Notes under the pieces: model-generated
What the model was told of the DNA's origin: nothing
Databases searched by the model: none
Seen by the model: the letters and a program-made list of their open reading frames with translations, nothing else
Made by a program: the position numbers and the translations under genes
Assembly (NCBI GenBank): GCA_029641185.1
Contig: JAPWGK010000029.1
Location: 62,001 to 126,000 of the forward strand
Reading direction: 5' to 3'
Source of the DNA: Pseudofabraea citricarpa
Taxonomy: Eukaryota > Ascomycota > Leotiomycetes > Helotiales > Dermateaceae
Length of the DNA: 64,000 bases
Shown here: positions 43,835 through 55,910 of the stretch, in pieces
Numbering within the stretch: position 1 is the first letter of the stretch
Layout of the letters: each line of letters opens with the position of its first letter

Positions 43835-45931
43835 CTTCTTGTATTTCATTAAGAAACAGGCGCTTGTAGAATTAAGTAGCCTCATCCTCAGATTTTCTTT
43901 AAAACGAAGGAAAAATCCTAGACTCTCTACTCCAATTTCAACCAGGTACCCAAAGATATTTTGTTCCCTTAATTTTTGTGACCATTCCTTTTGTAAATTG
44001 TGCCGCGAATGATACTCCTTACCCACAATTTCCTTTCAGATCACAATATGAATTAAAGATATATGTCCAAAGATTAACTTGTACATGATCTATAACAAAT
44101 TAACAAATATAGCCGTAGCTTAATTAAATGTACTTCAGTGGCCGTACTTTCTCTAGGTCATTAATCAACGATTAAGAGACCGACGTTTAGTGGCAACAAA
44201 GTATCTGCAGCCGCTTAAAAGTGCCGGTATCTCTCCCCGACATCATGAGCTGTCAATCCTCTGGCTTACTCATGGGGCAAATGCTTCCGCTATGCAAGCA
44301 ATAATTGACCCTCAATGTCGGATGTTAGTGCAGCTTGGTACGCCTTGGTGTACTTCCGCCATTCTTTTATCATACTATTATTCTAATTTTAAGAAGATAT
44401 GGTGCCTATCTCCGTTCCACTCGCGTAACGAAAATAGCAATCTCTAATCGTCGACGATTGGTATTTTAATACCTTTAGTAAGACATATTATCGAATATGT
44501 GGGCCAGTATCTTCAAAGCGTCGGGTCGAGCCTGTTCCTACACCCCATGCACCATGATCTAGATCTAATGACTTTGTCTTTATTCCAAGATCACTGTGAT
44601 AAAGCCTTTCCAAGGGTACAAAAGCTCTCCTAGGGGTGTTTTGATAACGCCTAAGATTTAGCAGCGCCTCTCTCATAGCTCTCAATGGCGCTTCTGATGT
44701 TGGTATTTACAGTGGTCATACGGACCAGAATCTCACAGATTCTTGGAGGGAAATTACCATAATCAGCGTCTTCTCAATTTCCAATGGCGTCTCTCTACTT
44801 GCAGCTTTAACGTTGCTCTATCGTGTCATGCTCAAAGCTTATTTTAAAGTCCCAAAGCACTTTCCTGATTTACTCGGAATTATAAGGAAAGTATTAAGAC
44901 AGGCAGCACCAGCACTCCTCCCAGCCCGAATCCAAAGCGCAAGAAGCCAAGGAGAAGACGAAGAAGAAGTTTCAGGCACGTCGTGCCCTGTACACGGAAC
45001 GCAGAATTGTTGATGCGCTTTGTTCTTATATAAAAAAGGAGATCTTTGATATTCTGTTGTCAGTCATGCTTCTATTATCAGCCATCCTCCTGTTGAAAAG
45101 CAAATCCAGACATCAGCACACATTCAAATATCCATCAGAAATAGAATGAGAAGAGGAGTATAAGGTGAGTAAAGAGAAAGATGGAGTGCCTTACTATCCT
45201 ATTGTAAGTATACTTCAGGCATTTCTGGGGGGGAGGTTTCTTTTGGCTGCCTCGGATATCTAGCACTTCGACCACGCCGTTCAGAACGGATCATAATTAT
45301 GCTACGACTCTATAATCTTTGGCTTTCTTATTGGACAGTTGATACACCGAGTGACGGAGAAGATTCAAAAGTTCGATCCTGACCAATTAGCGACTTTCAG
45401 TTAATCGCTCTAGACGAGAATCTTCGACGTATATCGTATATCGTTCTTTTTGCTGCGAAACCAATAATCCCTGGAGTGCTGGAGATAAGTCGAAAAGTAG
45501 TTTAGAGTTTGTCAAGTATTATGCTGCCCATCTCTGTTCAATTGTATAATATAAAAAAACCGACTAGGAAAGAGACTGAACGAACACGAATTAGGGGGGA
45601 TCCTGACCTTCTAGCATACGGATCTTTCTTTGCAGCCAGAGAAAATATAAATAAAAAGTAATTCAGATTTTGATTTTTGTAAAACAGGTAGCTATTGATC
45701 TGTGTGAAATAACAATTATAACTATGCTCGCAGTAGAAAGTGTCCTTGAATAGCTATGATTATGGGAACCCAGTCGCAAAATAGTTGACTTGTTATGATG
45801 CAATTTATTTTATGTACAACTCGGAAAGCATTTATACAACACCAATGTACAAGCAATTACTCAAATGATATCCATCACCTCTCTGTCTCGCCAAACTTTC
45901 TTTGGAGTATACATGTCTACCTTAATGGTAA
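43835..45931. other. AT-rich region without recognisable genes
   Basis: About 2.1 kb. Short ORFs at 44190-44447 and 44813-45013 lack domain signals or credible exon partners. No tRNA-like structure was found by eye. Confidence 0.45.
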
Positions 45932-47151
45932 TCATGGGTATAACTCCATTGGTCCAGGACCTTGAGCAGTACCGATTGTGGTCTCAAACTGAAGCTTCCA
46001 CCAGTCGACCGTCGTTCTGTCCTGCATGAATTGTCTGAAGCCCGAAGTCTGAGTCACATTGCTCGTCATAGCCTGGCCCAAATCAAAGGACTTGAGTGGA
46101 GAGAATCCGGCACCGGGTTGTTGCCATTCGGTGCTGGTAATCCAGGAAAGGAACAACTTAGACGTCTCGGGACGCTTCGTTGAGGAAAATGCAGCAGTCG
46201 TTTGCGCCCATGACATGAACTGCTCTGGGGCTTCAGGCTCCCTGGAGACCAAGTATGATGCATTGCCGCCAGAATAGCCAGTAGTAGTGAAGCTCAGGAC
46301 GCGATTAGCTGATGATTCGGTAGCATTATTATGCTGGTCGACAATGATGTATGAAGGAGTGGCTGATCCGCGAACCCACTGCACGTCCTGCTGAGCAAAA
46401 GCCTCAAGCCATTGGAAACCGTATCTCTGAACAATCAGTGCGAAAAGATAGAGGATAGCGTCATCATCGTTGGGTTGAGTGACGACAAGCTTGCCCTTCC
46501 ACTTTGGATCGAGGAGATCGTTATAATTGCGCGGAACATCCGCCTCGGCCACCTTGGTATTATCGTAGAAGAAAGGTCCAAAAGAATCTGAAAGCAAATA
46601 TATATTAGTAAACTCAGTTCAACCCACTGGAGAAGGGAGGTAATCTTACAGATTCCCATGGGAAGGAATGCGCCATCCAAATCTTTCTCTCCACTGTACA
46701 AATCGTCGAAAGTTGCCGGCTTATAGTAAAGTAGACGATCCTGCTCCTTCCATCGCTTGAAATCATGTAGAGTCTGAAGAGTGGCGATGTCGACCGTCTC
46801 GTTCTTGTTATACCATGCACGATCTATTCTGCTGTCGTGATACTTGGACAGGTCGACAGTCAGGTCAAGCGTGATGTTTGGGAAACGCTCTTTCCAAGCA
46901 TTCCGGACACCGTCTCCTTGAGCACCAGCTAAACAGAAAGGGCATCTTAGCATGATAGAACACAAAATCGAAACCCGTTGTGAAAGTTACGTACCATCTC
47001 CACCCCATACGACAACTAGATTTCCATCTTCAGCAAGGGCTGCTTCGTAGATTTCATCTAGGGATCGAGTCTCGACAGGTACGTTCGCTGAATAAGCTAC
47101 CGCGGTCGTTGCAAGCCCAAGGGCAGAAACCAATGAAGTAGTAAAGAGCAT
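45932..47151 (-). CDS. Secreted solute-binding-type protein (bacterial extracellular family 1-like)
   Basis: Three exons give about 365 residues; the introns carry GTACGT and GTAAGA donors and fall after GGD and PMGI. Seen: signal peptide MLFTTSLVSALGLATTAVA; VVVWGGDAGAQGDGVRNAWKERFP, the opening of periplasmic solute-binding proteins; IATLQTLHDFKRWKEQDRLL; PRNYNDLLDPKWKGKLVV, the hallmark of iron/thiamine/spermidine-type binding proteins; a C-terminal lobe. Fungi have no periplasmic ABC importer, so these secreted homologues, known from many ascomycetes, have an unclear role, perhaps ligand scavenging. Start chosen for the clear signal peptide at 47151. Confidence 0.88.
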
Positions 47152-50100
47152 TCTGCCTACGCACGTGGGATTGACGGGGAACGAAGCGTTGAGAGATGCT
47201 CAATGAGAGGTGAGGAGATGCTCAGTGAAGAGTGAAGAAAGTCGAACAACACCTACCAGATCGCCAGATTATATAGAAGTATCCTAGCCAGGAATTCAAG
47301 CTCTTTCCCCATAAATCCTACCTATGTCGCAACAGGCCGAGCTTACCCAATGATGGCCCATGATATCCTATTCGTCCTGAGTGACGTCTTTTTAAAATTA
47401 AGGTTGGCAGTCTCTTGTCATGCCTTTGCGATGTTACTCCTAATCCTTTGTTTTCTCGGGCGAGAGCTTATTAAGACGTGATAGAAATCCTACAGTGCCG
47501 TTCTGTTTCTTTTCCCCTTTCTCTATTAGTTTCCCCAAAGTGCTTTAGTAGCGGCAGATACGGGCTTTAGCGGCGAGTAAACTTCGGCATTTGTACCCAG
47601 GGCTGGGATCTTGACAACGAGAGCCCACAACCCCCTTGAGCGTAGGGGTAGAATAAGCACCTTATGATAAGGTATTTGGCGATCTTCTTTTAAGCTTAAT
47701 ATAAGGTCCTGAAGGCCTTCTCGAAATCACGTTTATTCAATAGCATATTGTCGGGTTTGCTAATGAAAATAACAGATTGCCTACATATGTAGGCTTGAAG
47801 AAATACAGAATAAAAACCACCTACACATTTCTGAGAATCAAATAAAATCAATCCAGGCATAGCCCTCTTCCGCAAATGGAGTTTGGTTTAGGTTAGGGGT
47901 TTTGTCCCGACATTTAGCAGTGAGTTCATCTGATAATAGATTGGCGAGCGGGTACCTTGACCGGATGCCAGGGATCGCCATCCTTAGAATTCGGAAGCGG
48001 CACTCAGTCAGTCCTTTGTGGAAGAAAATCCTCATGATTAATAACCCCCATCGTGCAGATATCACACAATGCGGTGGGATTCCGCGCCATATGCTGATTG
48101 AAATCCTCTCTGGTCTGGAGCACGGGATTGGTCCGTCCTAGCCCGGAGGATAAAGCTGTTGTCCTGATAATTTGTAAATTATTTTATAGAATGCGATCGT
48201 TGAATGATTCAATGAACTTCTCTACAGATTATATGTACAAACAACAATGATAACCCTAGATTCTTTGGATAAATCAACTCTAGGAAGCCACAAGTTCTTC
48301 GGTGTCCCGACCCCGACCTATCTCCTGGTAGAGGAGCTTTTGGTTCACAATTAGATTTAAAATTTCAGGGGGTTGGTCTAATCTATGAAGTAAAGGACTA
48401 AAATCTGGTGTTGAGGTTACAGACCTACCAGGGTACCTGTGTTGCTGGTATAGCAAAAAGCTGTTTCAACATAAATTGAATTAAAGTATATGATACTAGT
48501 TCTTCCAATGACGCTACGCTTTCAGAGTCGAACTACAAGTATTTTCTTTCCATCTGATAGTATCGTCTGATAAAATAGTAGCAAAGGGGCTTCGATTGCT
48601 CCTACTCTCCTTCGGGGGAATCGGAAACAGGAGCCCGACTAAATATCGCTTAGCGTGGAAGGGTTCCTCGCGCCTTTTCGCAAAGGAATTGTGATGATAA
48701 CAATGGCCTTATAATATTATCTTAAGTGTTATTAAGGAGATAACCCCAAGGATATCTTACTATCGTCCTTCTTAAAGAGATACGCAGTTTCTAGTTGGAT
48801 TTGGAGCTTGCTATACTTTACAGTTGATTCCCGTTCGCCGCCAATACGAACTTCTCATTGCCGTACAACCGAGGGTTTGAGAAGATCATAATTAGTCTTT
48901 TGACACGTGTGTTGGGCGCCTGGTTGATAAATTCTACCTATTTCAAAGCGGATAAATTGTGATATGAAAATGACAGACGCATCAGTTCCAATAAGTTGAC
49001 TACTGTAGGGCAGGCAGATATCTAGCCATTGGTTCCATAAATCTGGTATAAGAACTCACATTAAAGCGGAACGCTGTTAAATATATAGACAAAATTCAAT
49101 TGTAAAGTATTTCAAGTCGTTTCCAATTGTTTCTGATGCTTAAAATTAGGAACTGGTTGGTGCGTCATGGGGTTTTAGTTACTGTCAATGATGAAAAATG
49201 CGACAAGCTGTTAGTGATATTGCACATTCCCAGTCTCGCTATATGTGTCAGCTTGGTTCAGTTATCTATGGAAAACGCTCGGAGAAAATAGGTAAACTAG
49301 ATGACGCCAACCAACTGCGTGTCCGCTCTTATCCTTATATCTAAGTATACTAGAAATCAGTAGCAGCTTCCTTTGTAGTGCGCAACCAACCACGGGTAGT
49401 AATTCAATCTTTTGTAGTACTTCTAGCTCTCAGGCAGTCGGCTTGGTCTACCCGAGGACCAAGGTCTACCTACCAATTACTTGTGTTATATTATCTTTTT
49501 ATTGAGAGAGGCACTTTTGCTGACATTAGATTTGAAAGGTAACGTATCTTCCAAAGAATCACTCTGGGTTTAAGACTCCTCCGTCCCTTGGTGATTGATG
49601 AATGTTGTTACTCGCTAGCCTTCTGTACCAAGTTTGTGGTTATCTTCTATTTCTAGACAACATCTCGATTATACGAAGTCTATTAGAGTTATCGAATAAG
49701 AAAAGACAATATAAGCTATACATATGCACATGAGTATCAAGGGATTGATTGCAAAAGAATTATAAAAAGATTGTTTGGGGAGTGGTGGGTCTTGAGATGC
49801 CACTTCCAAGAACAAAAATAAGTATAGCAAGAGAGTATAAAATACCGGAGATGGATATCTTCTTTCATTGAATCGAACACTGGAAATTTTATTTTCAACA
49901 TAGGCAAGAGAAAGAACACTCAAACTTTCATTCCTACAAAGTCTATATATCGCGTATTGCAGGCAATTCAATTATGGTGCTATACTCTGTTATGCAATCC
50001 TGTAAATCCAAAGACAATTGTACTTGACGTTACGACTAACCTACAAATTGGTATTATATGTTATAACCAGAATATGATGTTCTTATATGCCGCTCCTTTA

Positions 50101-53100
50101 TGCTTTGTTTGCGGCGTCCAAACAATATATACCGACATGGGAACTCTTGCTAGCAAATGAAGAATGTGAAGCTTATGGCACCATGAGTTTCACAACGTAG
50201 ATACCAGTTCCTTGCTCGCGTCACAAGAAGAAATCTAAGAAGCCAGGCGCGTTTGATAGTAGGTATCTGTGCTTGGAAGAAGTTACAATCCAAATATATC
50301 TGCACGATCTCAAAACATTCCTCGCGTAAGAAAAAGAAACACTCTTCATGTATACACAAGTTTCAAGTCCCGAGAAGGCTCGCACATAAATCTTGCACAG
50401 AAGCGTTCTAAACAATCTGACCCAAATTGCTTCTTCATTTAGCTTATCTTTCTTCCCTCGAGTTCCTAAATCGAGGGAGTACCCAAAGCCCGAGACCCTG
50501 ATATTTCTACCACCCTTAGCGTGCAGTTCTTTCATTCTGGGAGATCAACACTATCCACAGTTTCCTATTCTACTCTTGCATTTTCGATGATCTCTGTCAA
50601 CATCTAAAAAGTGCCTGTAGCTGGTTAACAGCCCGGTTAAGAAATGCAAGATTTGTGAAAATAGAAGTAAATGGTCTGTCACTCTGCTAATAAAATCCAA
50701 AAGAAGAAGAAACGAGCTACAGACAAGAGCATGCCTTGGCTCTATCACTCCCACAGAACTCTAGTCAAGGAGGCTGGTCACTTCCTTGCCATGGAGTGAC
50801 TAGGAATCGTGCTGTAAAAGCATGGTTGGCTACCTTACTTAACGATTCCCTTCACCCCCTCTGTTTTCCACCAAGGCGTAAAGATTCTGTGTTATGATAA
50901 TAGTATCAGAATTATCAAAACGATCTCCGACCCTCGATAATGATTCATACTAAAGTCTCTCATATATTAGTTGCACTTGCTGACTTGAGGTATTAGAGCA
51001 TATTTCTCGGTGAGTGGAATGAATAGGGCTTAACAAGGAGAGAGGTCCAGACGTGAATAACACGGATTCAACGAATAGGGATACATGTCCAAAAAGTAGG
51101 CTGAGATAACAATGAGAGAAGAGAAATATAGGTAAAATTCAAATTTATCTAAGCGCTCACTTGAGATCTTGCTCTACACAACAAGCAAGTAAACTAGCAG
51201 CAGGTCTAATAACGCAGAGGTTGTTTTCAGATTCAAGCTAAGAATTATACCCTTCAATTCTCACCTGTCGTCTTGAAGTCTTGCGCAACTTGTTTACAAC
51301 GAAAACCCTTTTCAAGTTGACTTAGCGCCGCCCCGGTACGTATATTCTAATCCTGGGGTCAAGACTGCGTTATTTCTGGAAGACTTCAGCAGTTATATTT
51401 GCTGCGCAAAATATGCGGGGGAAATATAATCAAAAATAACAGCGGGGAAACATTGATCAAAGTCAAGACCCCCCTCATAGAAGGCAAGGCGCTAGACCGT
51501 TAAGTCTGGTTCCAAATCTAGATATAGAACTGTGTTTAATAGGGACGACACTCGACATCCAAATATATCACCTTGGCTTTTTGGTAGCAACCAAAAAGAA
51601 AATTCCATGTGGGTGTGTGCTGCATTTGTTCAGCTCCCTTAGAATCGCGGTCTTTTTATTTCCAGAATGGCAGTGCATTCGCAACTCAAAGCAGAGTCTT
51701 AGCCGCCTTCGCTTGCTGTAAATAGTGTTCTATTCTAGCAACGACCAAGAGACAGACTTCCTCGCTTGACGCGAGCGGAAATAAGCATACTTTATGGATA
51801 CTTGTTACCTCGAGGAAAGAATCGGAGGGGGAGCGCCTGATATAAATAAAGTATGCCCATGGACCTGTGGATCCCTTCGATATTAACCGGTGTATTGACA
51901 AGGACCAAGACGATAATGAGCAGATGCGGTGCAGGGCAATCACATATGGACCACAAACGGACCAAATATGTATGAGCAGGATTAGAAATAGGCCCGACTT
52001 GAAAGGCGGGGAACGAAAACTATACCCTGCTACTTGCAGCGTGGGGAAGTTGCGGAAGAGGTCGCGGACAGAGAGCAATGTGGGTTGAGGTTGTAGGATC
52101 GTCGCTTGAATCAGCGGTGTAGCTAAACTCAAACGCTTTGTCCCTCTCCTCGACTTGGTTTCAAGAGTGCATGCGTGGTACTCACTCGGCGAAATAATTG
52201 TATGCTATTGTCATCAAAAATACGTGATTTCGTTAGCAATATCGAGGTATCTGGCGAAAAGAGCCTTATCAGAAGAAACCCTAACATCAAGCTATGATAT
52301 GGAAATACGCCTCAGTAGCAGGCGATGAAGAGTCGGAGAGCTCTCCTCGAGATCTTACCCCATATTCTTAGCCCCTGTCGCGGAACCCAGATTTCTCCAG
52401 ATAAGATGCGTTCCCGTTGCTTGATAGACGAGCTAAGAGATTGTTGTGGGCGAGGGAACCTCGAATGGAGTGGAACACATCGCACGATGCATGTTCATAC
52501 GGCGGGCGATACGATAATCCCTTCAGGCTTGAGCACTCTGGCCCCTCTGCTCGCGAGAATGAAGCTGGAAAAAAGGGTCTTTGTTGCATATCGCACCGGT
52601 GGATAACGGAAGGCATTCACGTAGGAAAGAAAACCACCCGCCTACTCATTATCTTCCTCCGCATGATTGATTCTCGTGGAAATGGATCCCTTCATCTTGG
52701 CTATCCAGCCGGCATTTCTTGCAATCTCTTGATTCCCAGCTCTAGCTGATCCTTGGCCGGCAGTGGCGCATGCAGGCCAAGTCGGTGCTTGGTGCTTGTG
52801 CCTGACTCGCCAGATCTCGCGTTGATCGTCACCAGGTATCGGAACTGGCTTGATTTTGCATTCCCTTTCGTGCCTCTTTCTGTTGTACCTGTCCATTTCA
52901 GTGAGCTCACAGAAAAACTGAGTTCATGTCTGGCACGAACCGGATGATCTGGCTGCCAATTTTGTTCACCTGATGTTTCAAGAGCGGAACCGATTGGTTG
53001 CTGCTCGCTTGCAATTGGCAAATAGAGAGCCGGCCGGTAGCGGCCATGAAGACATGCAACAAAATCTTACGATGAATCATAAACAAAACAAGTGACATCT

Positions 53101-53183
53101 CGTGATGAGGATGACGAAGATGGTGACATGTCTAAGATTGTTCTATTACGGGTTGCCTGTTGCCACAATGAGTCTAATCAGTC
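47152..53183. other. Six-kilobase gene-poor region
   Basis: No credible gene. Open stretches at 49669-49971, 50221-50535, 51686-52132 and 52642-53021 have no recognised domains, no consistent splicing partners and overlap other open frames. The left two thirds are AT-rich; GC rises from about 52.2 kb. No transposase, reverse transcriptase or long terminal repeat was recognised, but a degraded element cannot be excluded. Confidence 0.5.
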
Positions 53184-54870
53184 TCACGTGATGGGCTGAT
53201 CTGACATCGGACGATCAAAATGGAGAATGACAACTTGGGCATTATTGTTTTCACCAATGAGCCATCGCTCATCGCCGAGCATGCTTCCTTTACCCAGCAT
53301 CTCCTGCCAAAGAAAGTCCTGCAGTGAGATTTCATAGCCCGGCCCTTTGACGTTGATTCTTGGTTTGATGTTGATCGAGATGGTTTCCAGCATAAAGCAG
53401 TGACGAGCTGTGAACCTCACGCCGGCTTCAAGATCAGCTGCTTCGGCGACGGTAAGATAAGGAAATTCCTGGGTAACGTCAGTGACGAAACTAGAAAAAG
53501 AAGTACCTGCAGGAGCTCACTACTTACCTCGTGTCTCCAACAGGGTGCGAATCTCGGGTGCCTTGAATCAGAGGCCCTCTCACAAAATGAAAGGTTGACG
53601 TCTCCATCTGCTCCACATTCATCTTGCCATCTAGGCCCAGGTGTAAAAGGGATGCCGACACTCTTTACGGCATGGAGTCTTGGTAGTGTAAGCGACGAGT
53701 GTTCGCCAACCATCCAGCGATGATCCTCTTCAATAAAGTACACGTTTGCTTCGTCAAGCCTCAATTCTCGCAAGGTGGGATGAGATCTTTGTCTAATTCC
53801 ATAGAAATCTAGGTCTGCAAAAGAAAGGCGTCTAATGACCACGGCACCCTCGGTTGATTCTTCGGGTTTTCCCTTACCCGTTGAATCTTGCGAGGGTAGA
53901 TATGGCGAAGGCGATGAAATATCCCAGATCGCTAAAGACTCGATCGGTTCATCCTCGCCCCACGCACTTCGATTAGGCTGCCAGAGGTAGAGCGTATAAT
54001 GAGTAGCACTATGGGCGCTGAAGAAGCGATCTCGAGAATTCAAAGGCATCCCCAGGAAATGAATCTTCCATTCGTTTCTGCATTTTGTGATTAGCCTAGA
54101 ACATCATCGGAAAAACTGGGGTCTGAGTAATACTAACCTGAATTTAGTATGCCAGGTCCCGCTCTGGTCTTGAACAAGATCATAAGCTGTCGCGAAATGT
54201 CTAAAAACTGTCTCGTTCTCATTTAGCTGGTGGTATGAATCTGGCTCACACCATTCAACCAAGAAAACCTTCTGCTTTAACCTGATTCTTCTAACCACTT
54301 TACCGATAGACTGAAAGCCGATGGTCCATTTGCTCCCACTGGTCAGATCGTAACACATGTATTGCTGCATGGCTGCCGAGGGAAAGATCAGAATACCATC
54401 GTCATAGGTCCAAAATGATTCTGGGTAATGGAATGGCGCCGACTTTTCCTCGAATTGAAGATGTCTATTCACTTTTAGCCTTGTTCATCTTCACGCAAAT
54501 TGAAAATCGTAGCTGGCATATACCGTTTCCAAGGGGCAACTGGATAGTATCGAGCCCATTCTGGAACCACAAGGCTCTTAGACAAGGTCAACTTCTCGAT
54601 GCTCTGTGGCCTCCCATTCCTCAGATGGTAATACCGTCCAGCAATTTTCGCAAAGAGCTGGGAGAAATTGATTTCATCTGTGGCTGAGAGTTGTTTCACT
54701 TCTCTTGCCCGAGGATAATGGAGCAGAAGTACACGACGTGCGAGATCGGGCTCTGTAAAGGTTGAATGCCATTTCTTTGAAACCCTTTGCGCCAGTACCA
54801 GATCCTGAGGGGAAAGGTGATTGATGATTAATAGAAAGAGATCATTCGGTAAGTCGGTAATGTCCTGCAT
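53184..54870 (-). CDS. F-box protein of the fungal HFATA family with an apparent frameshift
   Basis: Seen: F-box ITDLPNDLFLLIINHLSPQDLVLAQRVSKKW near the start; then WARYYPVAPWKRY; ESFWTYDDGIL; GKVVRRIRL and VEWCEPDSYHQLNENETVFRHFATAYDLV; FRNEWKIHFLGMPLN across an intron (donor 54137, exon resumes 54077); SATHYTLYLWQPNRSAWGEDEPIESLAIWDIS; and a last exon (53468-53184) joined at 53528. This order marks a large fungal F-box family thought to supply substrates to SCF ubiquitin ligases. Near 54480, after EDEQG, the frame meets a stop and the homologous protein continues in another frame a few bases on, with no usable intron. This may be a real mutation or a sequencing error. Start chosen at the ATG closest to the F-box; one at 54948 is also in frame. 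Confidence 0.82.
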
Positions 54871-55155
54871 TTTCCCGCACATCCAAGCACATAAGCACAC
54901 ACCGGCCGGCGAGCACACAAGGACTGTGGTACAGATAATAGAGTACAATTAAGCAGAAGTCATGTTCCCCAATTGCCATGTCTCGTGTCGGAAGGCATTT
55001 GAGAGCGATGCTGACCAATTGGAGATCGCGTGATGGTCATGAGCGGTGAGCTTTCTGCTGTCACGTGTACAGTCCTCGAGTATTATCTCCTCGTCCCCCA
55101 TCCATCGACCAGCCTCACTCATTCTCTCATTCACTCATTCACCCGTATCGACCGG

Positions 55156-55651
55156 ATGAGCGACCAGCAGACGTCACGGAAGGATCGAGATCTAATTGTG
55201 GACCAGTCAGCATCTCGTGGTCGCAGCTCATGTGATTCCAGTGACTCTTTTCAGCATCCCAAGATTGACGGGAGCGCTACCAGGGCCAATGAACACGTCG
55301 AACAACCATGTTCCTCCACTTACGCGACATTGAAACATTGGGACGACGATATTTCAGCGCTTCACAGCCTCTCATCTGCAGAATCCTCGCAGCAATAGAG
55401 ACGACACAGCCTCATCTTTCCAGGCCGTCGAAAACGGCCGCCATGTAGCCAGTCGATCAGCCGGCTTCTACAACCGCCGCGGTACTTCCAGCTGGAGCTA
55501 TTCTCAGGCCTGGAAACTATTCGAAGAAGCATGGCCGACGCGTGAATACCCAGCTCCTCAACGACGCAGACTAGAGGGTCTCGACGCTGCTAGCCATGTC
55601 TGCAACGCCCGAGTCCGATGGCAAAACGGACTCAAGGACAAAGAAAAATAA
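55156..55651 (+). CDS. Small hydrophilic hypothetical protein, frame interrupted
   Basis: Open frame 55156-55398 encodes 80 residues (MSDQQTSRKDRDL...), rich in Ser, Asp and Gln. Directly after its stop another frame, open through to a TAA at 55649-55651, reads smoothly as protein (RDDTASSFQAVENGRHVAS, then SWSYSQAWKLFEEAWPTRE). The two look like halves of one protein of about 165 residues. No good GT donor was found to join them, so either an intron with a poor donor or a frameshift separates them near 55375-55400. No domain recognised; function unknown. Neighbouring genes give no hint. Confidence 0.5.
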
Positions 55652-55910
55652 GTCCATATGTATACACGCCGTTTCTGGACGAGTCCCATGTTTGTTTCGC
55701 TCATATTCCTTTGTCTACATTTTGTTCGTTTCTCCAGTCATTGTCTGTGGATTCATATCAATGACTTCCTGATTCTTCTCCTTCGTCTTGTGCATTTCAT
55801 CTTATAACTCTCATAATAAGTATCTGAGCCCTCTTATGTTATCCTATTCTTCCACATCCGATATCCAGACGAAATAATTTCGCTCCAGTTTATCACTTCT
55901 AGCACCTGTC

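Noticed and set aside
51686..52132. 148-codon minus-strand open frame
   Set aside because: No domain, no splice-linked neighbours, and a competing open frame on the other strand; composition looks random.
47152..52200. Transposon or retroelement remains in the AT-rich gap
   Set aside because: Looked for reverse transcriptase, integrase or transposase motifs and terminal repeats by eye and found none; a genome-wide repeat search would be needed to rule it in.
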